Source: Fidelibacterota bacterium
Lineage (GTDB): Bacteria; Marinisomatota; Marinisomatia; Marinisomatales; UBA1611
Direction: 5' to 3'
Assembly (NCBI GenBank): GCA_002718285.1
Contig: PBAR01000037.1
Coordinates: forward strand, 1 to 29,671
Length of the DNA stretch: 29,671 nt
Made by a program: the position numbers and the translations under genes
Notes under the pieces: generated by a model
The model's database searches: none
The model's input: only the letters and a program-made list of their open reading frames with translations
What the model was told of the DNA's origin: nothing
Shown here: positions 24,793 through 29,671 of the stretch, piece by piece
How positions within the stretch are numbered: position 1 is the first letter of the stretch
Layout of the letters: each line of letters begins with the position of its first letter

Positions 24793-25871
24793 ATAGATTA
24801 AAAAAAGCGAAACTTATGGGATTGGCTGGGCTGAATATGTTTCTTTCCCCTGCATGTGAAAGTTCAAATGTGATGGATGAGGCCTATATTGATCCGCACA
24901 TCATATTTACATCCAGGCGGTGGTGGAATTATGATATTTTTATTGCCGATATATATGGTGGACATATGACACATCTAACCAAAAATAAGTGGTTAGATTT
25001 TAATCCCACCGTAAATCATGACGGTTCAAGATTGGCATTTGTATCAGATCGAGACGGGAATAGAGAAATTTACACCGTTGAACTGTTATGGATGGATGGT
25101 TATACCCAATGGGAGGCTCGTAACTTGACAAATATAACCCAATCACCTAATCATGATTGGACACCCCGATTTTCTCCCGTCTCTAATCAAATCACCTATG
25201 CAACTTATTCCCCTGAAAATGACAATTATGATATTTTTATCATGAATCAAGATGGATCAGATAAAAGAAATATTACCAATACTCCAGTTTATGAAAAATA
25301 CCCCCAATTTTCCCCTGATGGTTCATTTCTGATCTATCAAGGCTGGCAAAAGGGAAAAATGGAAATATTTTTTTCAAATTTATTAGACAACAATAACATC
25401 AATATAACTCGAAATATAGCATCTCACGATTTAATCCCCCATGGCAATGCCATTTCTCCCGATGGCCAACGGGTTGTATTTACCTCAGAAAGGGACGGGA
25501 ATCGAAATATTTATATCATGAATACGGATGGTACGGATCAAACCCAATTGACAAGCCATCCTGCCCACGATGAAGAGCCGGTATTTTCACCTGATGGTCT
25601 ATCCATTATTTTTACCTCACACCGAGATGGGAATAAAGAAATATATATAATGAATGATCAAGGAAACCATTTAGCAAATTTATCAAACCATCCTGCTGAT
25701 GATTGGAATCCCAGATATTACCCGGATAATCAAAAAATTGTTTTCCAATCCATTAGAGATGGAAATTGGGAAATATATATGATGCGTTTAGATGGATCAG
25801 GGAAAACGAATCTAACTAACCATCCAAGAACTGATTATTCATTTGTCGTATTACCCCTTAAAAATCCATAA
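24789..25871 (+). CDS. Seven-repeat TolB/PD40-type beta-propeller, probable lipoprotein
   Basis: About 360 residues. ATG at 24789 is preferred over 24783 because it makes an ATGA overlap with the GT4 stop. A basic, hydrophobic leader ends in LSPAC with Cys23, a weak lipobox, so the protein is probably lipidated, otherwise secreted. The rest is seven repeats of about 43-50 residues, each near FSPDG..I.FTS.RDGN.EIY, then DG...LTNHP, matching PD40/WD40-like (TolB C-terminal) propellers and enough to close a seven-bladed ring. No catalytic domain is attached. It lies between two glycosyltransferases with overlap or 16-base spacing, so it is part of the operon. A periplasmic binding or scaffold role in assembly is inference only. 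Confidence 0.85.
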   Translation: MNRLKKAKLMGLAGLNMFLSPACESSNVMDEAYIDPHIIFTSRRWWNYDIFIADIYGGHMTHLTKNKWLDFNPTVNHDGSRLAFVSDRDGNREIYTVELLWMDGYTQWEARNLTNITQSPNHDWTPRFSPVSNQITYATYSPENDNYDIFIMNQDGSDKRNITNTPVYEKYPQFSPDGSFLIYQGWQKGKMEIFFSNLLDNNNINITRNIASHDLIPHGNAISPDGQRVVFTSERDGNRNIYIMNTDGTDQTQLTSHPAHDEEPVFSPDGLSIIFTSHRDGNKEIYIMNDQGNHLANLSNHPADDWNPRYYPDNQKIVFQSIRDGNWEIYMMRLDGSGKTNLTNHPRTDYSFVVLPLKNP

Positions 25872-25887
25872 AGGATAATTCTTTATT

Positions 25888-27099
25888 ATGCGTGTGTTGC
25901 TAATCGCACAATATTTTCCTCCTGAGATTGGTGCCGCTGCATCTCGTTGGGGAGATTATGTGGATATCCTGGTTCAGAGAGGTCATAAAGTAACTGTACT
26001 ATGTGGCATGCCAAACTATCCTCGTGGGAAACGATTTGATGGGTATAATAATCTGTGGGTGAAAAGGGAGAGAAAATCATCCAATTTGAGAATTATCAGA
26101 TCGGCCGTATGGGCAAACGACCGAAAATCAACCTTTAAAATGTTGGGGAATTATCTATCTTTTGCGTTTTCAGGTGTAATTAATGCTATGAAAATTCGAA
26201 ATGTGGATTTAATCGTTTTATCCTCTCCACCCTTATTTGTAGGTATCATTGGAATGATGTTGTCTTCAATAAGAAAGTATAAAATGCTATTAGATGTACG
26301 GGATATATGGCCTGAATCGGTAGTAGTACTCGGTGGTATAAAATCAAAATGGTTAATTAAATTGGGTAGATTATTGGAATCAAAAGTATACCGATCTGCA
26401 AGTGGTTATATTTTTCCCGTCCCCGGATTCCAAAAATATTTTAAATCCCATCATCCTCTGCAGATGAAAAAGCCCATGTTTAATTTAATGAATGGTGTTC
26501 ATGAAGATTTTTTGGTAAAAACAAAAGAGACTCAATTGGCCAGTCAAAAGGATTTCACCGTATTATATAGTGGCAATATGGGTATGGCACAGGGATTAGA
26601 GGTTGTACTCGAAGCAGCAAGCGAATTAAAAGATTATCCAATCCAATTTAAATTGATCGGTGATGGCATTTGTAAAACCAGTTTAATTCAAATGGCAAAA
26701 TCTATGGGACTGTCAAATATGACATTTCTCGATTCAATTTCTCGCGAAGCCCTCATCTCAGAAATGCATAATGCAAGTGTTTGTCTGGTACCTTTAAAAA
26801 ATAATCCATTATTTAGGAATGCAATTCCATCAAAAATATTCGAAATTATGGCCTGTAAAAAACCAGTAATTTTAGGTGTTGAAGGGGAAGCGACTTGTAT
26901 CATTCAACAATATAATTGCGGCACAGTGGTTTCTCCTGAGAATCCATTGGAATTGAAAAATATCATCTTAAAATATTTTGAGAGCAAAGATTTAATCATA
27001 TTCCACGGCAATAATGGTGTGCGTGCCGTCACAGAACATTTAAGAAAAGATGTCCTATTATCTACATTCCTTAAGTGCGTAAATACAACTATTAATTGA
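25888..27099 (+). CDS. WbuB-like GT4 glycosyltransferase, second copy type
   Basis: A 403-residue GT-B transferase with the WbuB-group opening (LLIAQYFPPEIGAAASRWGD), GMPNYPRGKRFDGY and DVRDIWPESVVVLGG. Later come YSGNMGMAQGLEVVLEAA and NAIPSKIFEIMACKKPVI. It shares subgroup signatures with the gene at 7861 but is too different to be a recent copy. AAAGGA lies upstream but about a dozen bases from the ATG. Donor unknown; L-FucNAc or a related amino sugar would fit the subgroup. The next start overlaps its stop (TTGA). Confidence 0.88.
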   Translation: MRVLLIAQYFPPEIGAAASRWGDYVDILVQRGHKVTVLCGMPNYPRGKRFDGYNNLWVKRERKSSNLRIIRSAVWANDRKSTFKMLGNYLSFAFSGVINAMKIRNVDLIVLSSPPLFVGIIGMMLSSIRKYKMLLDVRDIWPESVVVLGGIKSKWLIKLGRLLESKVYRSASGYIFPVPGFQKYFKSHHPLQMKKPMFNLMNGVHEDFLVKTKETQLASQKDFTVLYSGNMGMAQGLEVVLEAASELKDYPIQFKLIGDGICKTSLIQMAKSMGLSNMTFLDSISREALISEMHNASVCLVPLKNNPLFRNAIPSKIFEIMACKKPVILGVEGEATCIIQQYNCGTVVSPENPLELKNIILKYFESKDLIIFHGNNGVRAVTEHLRKDVLLSTFLKCVNTTIN

Positions 27100-28478
27100 A
27101 TAGATTAATGTACAAATTTTTGATTACAGGATTATTGTTAATCGGTGATTTTATTGCCGGCCTTGTAGCGTATAAGATGATCATTGACCCATCAATCAAC
27201 ACTATATATGACCTGGGCGGGATGGTGTTGGTAATTCAATCCATTTGGTTTGGTCTTTTTCTAATGGCAAATCTATATAATCCTAAAGCAACACTTTCGC
27301 GATTTGAAGAAATATTAAAGTTAGTCCCCCTTATATACTTTACATTAGTATTTGTCATCACCATGGACGTATTTGAGTTTATTTCCCTTGATATTGGCTA
27401 TAGAAACATATTGATATACGGGTTGATTTTTTCAGGGATTCTTCTCGTGAATAGATTGTTAATTCATTCGTTCCAAAAATTGTTATTATTGAAAAATATT
27501 GGAGTAACGGAAACAGTAATACTAGGGACGAATAGAAGAGGGATTGACGTATGCGATTCTTTAAATGACCATTCTCACCATGGTTTAAAAGTAATGGGAT
27601 TTATTAAAGCGGATGATGATCCGGTTAATTTTGATATTGAGGTACCTCTACCGGTTTTAGGTGCAGAATCTGGAATACATGAACTGATCGAGAAAACCAA
27701 TATTAATGATATCATTATTGCATTGGATAAGCCCACACCAGAACGGGTAATGAATACAATTGTGAATATCAATGGCGCTTCAAAATCATTAAAGGTGCTA
27801 CCAGATATGTATGAGGTGGTAACAGGAATGGCCAGAACCAATCAATTGGTAGGGGTACCATTGATTGATATCAATTTAAATATAGATACATTTTACGTAA
27901 AACGACTCAAGAGGATATTAGATATATTGATTGCTATTTTAGGAATACTGATTATTTCCCCCTTTTGGATTATAATTGCATTGGCAATAAAAATAAATTC
28001 TAAAGGCCCTGTATTTTATAAACAGGAGAGATGTGGAAAAAATGGTCAAAATTTTAATATATATAAATTTAGATCGATGGTGGTAGATGCGGAAGAAGGA
28101 ACAGGGCCGGTGTGGGCCCATATACAGGATGATCGTATTACAAAATCAGGTGCTTTTTTAAGGCGATTTCATTTAGATGAGACACCGCAATTAATAAATA
28201 TTATCAAGGGAGAAATGTCTTTTATAGGCCCTAGGCCTGAAAGGCCTTATTTTATTGAAAAACTTCAATCTGAATATCCGTTTTATCAAAGAAGGTTAAA
28301 AATTAGACCGGGCATCTCAGGATGGGCGCAGATAAAACAACCATTTGATACATCGATAAAAGATGTAAGACAAAAATTAAAATACGATTTTTATTACATT
28401 GAAAATATTTCTTTACGATTAGATTTAAAAATATTAATCAATACCATTTGGGTGGTATTCTGGGGCCACTCAAGATAA
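27096..28478 (+). CDS. Large initiating phosphoglycosyltransferase (WcaJ/WbaP-type)
   Basis: A 460-residue polyprenyl glycosylphosphotransferase. The N-terminal part has four to five hydrophobic segments, then a Rossmann-like CoA-binding-type domain (VILGTNRRGIDV near 141-152). The catalytic C-terminal domain has KRLKRILDI, a re-entrant helix with Ser288-Pro289, YKFRSM, the Asp361-Glu362 dyad (HLDETPQ), GPRPERP and PGISGWAQI. It should transfer a hexose- or HexNAc-1-phosphate to undecaprenyl phosphate. TTG at 27096 forms a TTGA overlap with the previous stop; ATG at 27108 is a reasonable alternative four codons on. Together with the small enzyme at 10039 it gives the locus two priming transferases. 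Confidence 0.92.
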   Translation: MNRLMYKFLITGLLLIGDFIAGLVAYKMIIDPSINTIYDLGGMVLVIQSIWFGLFLMANLYNPKATLSRFEEILKLVPLIYFTLVFVITMDVFEFISLDIGYRNILIYGLIFSGILLVNRLLIHSFQKLLLLKNIGVTETVILGTNRRGIDVCDSLNDHSHHGLKVMGFIKADDDPVNFDIEVPLPVLGAESGIHELIEKTNINDIIIALDKPTPERVMNTIVNINGASKSLKVLPDMYEVVTGMARTNQLVGVPLIDINLNIDTFYVKRLKRILDILIAILGILIISPFWIIIALAIKINSKGPVFYKQERCGKNGQNFNIYKFRSMVVDAEEGTGPVWAHIQDDRITKSGAFLRRFHLDETPQLINIIKGEMSFIGPRPERPYFIEKLQSEYPFYQRRLKIRPGISGWAQIKQPFDTSIKDVRQKLKYDFYYIENISLRLDLKILINTIWVVFWGHSR

Positions 28479-28551
28479 AATATCTGCTTCTTGCGTCTTG
28501 ATGGTAACTCACCTAACTTTAAACTAGTAATTTTAAATACAGGGGGCTGAT

Positions 28552-29671
28552 ATGACACCCTTTAATCGTCGCAATATTTGGATTTTCTTAATACTGGATG
28601 TTTCCATAATTATATCCAGTATTTACCTATCCCACCTCTTAAGGTTCGACTTTGTCATTCCAAAAGAATACATTTCGAACCTCTTTTATTTATCCATCAT
28701 ATTTATCTTTTCAAAATTATCAATCCATATATTTTTTAAAGTATATATTGGTATGTGGCGATTTATCAGCTTTCCTGATTTAATCAATATAGTCAAATCA
28801 AACTCAGTTGGATCTCTACTATCAGTAGCAGTGGTGTCCTTATTATTCGGTGCAGCTTTCGTTCCTCGCAGTATTTTTATATTAGAGTATATCCTCTCAA
28901 CAGTTGGATTTCTTTCAACTCGATCTCTAGTGCGAATTTATTCCAGTCAATTAAGAATAAATAAAAATCAAAAAGCCCAACCTGCAAATAGAAATAAAAC
29001 ACAATTGTTAATTATGGGCGCAGGATGGAGTGCTGAAAAAATAATTCGTGAAATTTTGGATAGTCCAGCGAGCAATTACCGTATAGTTGGATTATTAGAT
29101 GATGATAACTCAAAAAGACATACAACCATTCATGGCGTTCAGGTTTTGGGAAAGATTGAAGAAATCCATTCGCTCAATATTAGGTTTGACGAAATTTTAA
29201 TTTGTATTCCTACTGCAGATAGTCGTGAAATGAGAAAAATTGTTGAGACATGTAAAATAACAAATAAACCATATCGTACGATTCCCACAGTTTACGAATT
29301 GATAGATAAAAAAGTATCCCTTAATGTGGTAAGAGACGTGACGATTGCAGATTTATTAGGCCGTCAGGAGGTTTTGCTTAATCGGTCAGAAATATCAAAA
29401 TATCTTTTTGGGAAAAAAGTAATGGTGACGGGGGCAGGTGGATCCATCGGATCAGAGTTGGTAAAACAGTGTATTGGGTTTGATCCCGATTTATTGATTT
29501 TATTTGATCAAAGTGAAAACAATTTATTTCATGTGGATAATTTGTGTTCACAATATGGTTCTACTACTGGGATTCAACCTATTCTAGGAGATATCAGGGA
29601 TAAAAAAATTCTTGATTCAGTTTTTAATTCGTTTAAACCGCATGTGGTTTTACATGCTGCGGCATATAAAC
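28552..29671 (+). CDS. WbpM/CapD-like nucleotide-sugar 4,6-dehydratase, 3'-truncated
   Basis: The gene runs off the right edge; 373 codons are visible. It begins at an ATG with the best Shine-Dalgarno in the window (AGGGGG, about six bases upstream). About four N-terminal hydrophobic segments are followed by a first nucleotide-binding fold (LLIMGAGWSAEKI) and then by the catalytic SDR fold (VMVTGAGGSIGSEL and VLHAAAYK). This is the membrane-bound FlaA1/WbpM/CapD architecture, which converts UDP-GlcNAc to UDP-4-keto-6-deoxy-HexNAc, the precursor of QuiNAc, FucNAc and bacillosamine. The catalytic triad region lies beyond the window, so activity cannot be judged. It may supply substrate to the WbpV-like reductase at 9116. 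Confidence 0.9.
   Translation, partial: MTPFNRRNIWIFLILDVSIIISSIYLSHLLRFDFVIPKEYISNLFYLSIIFIFSKLSIHIFFKVYIGMWRFISFPDLINIVKSNSVGSLLSVAVVSLLFGAAFVPRSIFILEYILSTVGFLSTRSLVRIYSSQLRINKNQKAQPANRNKTQLLIMGAGWSAEKIIREILDSPASNYRIVGLLDDDNSKRHTTIHGVQVLGKIEEIHSLNIRFDEILICIPTADSREMRKIVETCKITNKPYRTIPTVYELIDKKVSLNVVRDVTIADLLGRQEVLLNRSEISKYLFGKKVMVTGAGGSIGSELVKQCIGFDPDLLILFDQSENNLFHVDNLCSQYGSTTGIQPILGDIRDKKILDSVFNSFKPHVVLHAAAYK

Noticed and set aside
28497..28525. Sigma-70-like promoter before the WbpM-like gene (TTGATG, 16 bases, TAAACT)
   Set aside because: Only 4 of 6 matches in each element in AT-rich DNA; too weak to list.

Overview
The window is one continuous stretch of a Wzx/Wzy-type surface-polysaccharide (exopolysaccharide, capsule or O-antigen) locus, open at both ends. 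It carries 22 plus-strand genes and one minus-strand gene, packed with many 4-base ATGA/TTGA overlaps. The DNA is AT-rich, few genes have a clear Shine-Dalgarno sequence, TTG and GTG starts are common, and one promoter candidate resembles the Bacteroidetes -33/-7 type. Wzi-family barrels, an SLBB exporter and a PD40-type propeller point to a Gram-negative member of the FCB (Bacteroidetes-like) group. Candidatus Neomarinimicrobiota (Marinimicrobia/SAR406) is my best guess, held only loosely because no marker gene is present.

Left module (1-13479): a GT4 glycosyltransferase cut by the window edge; an amidotransferase trio (WbpG-like, HisH-like, HisF-like) that should convert an N-acetyl group of a sugar to an acetamidino group; three tandem short-chain dehydrogenase/epimerases; a UDP-GlcNAc 2-epimerase (WecB-like); a WbuB-like GT4; a WbpV-like reductase; a small PglC-like initiating phosphoglycosyltransferase; and two tandem Wzi-like outer-membrane proteins.

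Middle module (13730-19797): a candidate promoter with a perfect dyad, an SLBB outer-membrane export protein, a Wzz-type chain-length protein with an XRE helix-turn-helix fused to its cytoplasmic N-terminus, then WbpB-, WbpD- and WbpI-like enzymes of the UDP-ManNAc3NAcA pathway. The WbpA dehydrogenase and WbpE aminotransferase of that pathway are not in the window.

Right module (20233-29671): Wzx flippase, Wzy polymerase/ligase, a minus-strand GT2, a GT4, a lipoprotein-like seven-repeat propeller, a second WbuB-like GT4, a large WcaJ/WbaP-type initiating transferase and a WbpM/CapD-like dehydratase cut by the right edge. The modules are separated by intergenic tracts filled with a dispersed family of degenerate GC-rich hairpin repeats.

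Working model: nucleotide sugars, including an amidino-diaminuronate, are made in the cytoplasm. One of two phosphoglycosyltransferases primes the lipid carrier, the GT4/GT2 enzymes extend the unit, Wzx flips it and Wzy polymerises it. The HTH-Wzz protein and the SLBB channel control length and export, and the Wzi-like proteins act at the outer membrane. The most unusual element is the HTH-Wzz fusion together with the dyad at the start of its own operon, which suggests a membrane-tethered autoregulator.
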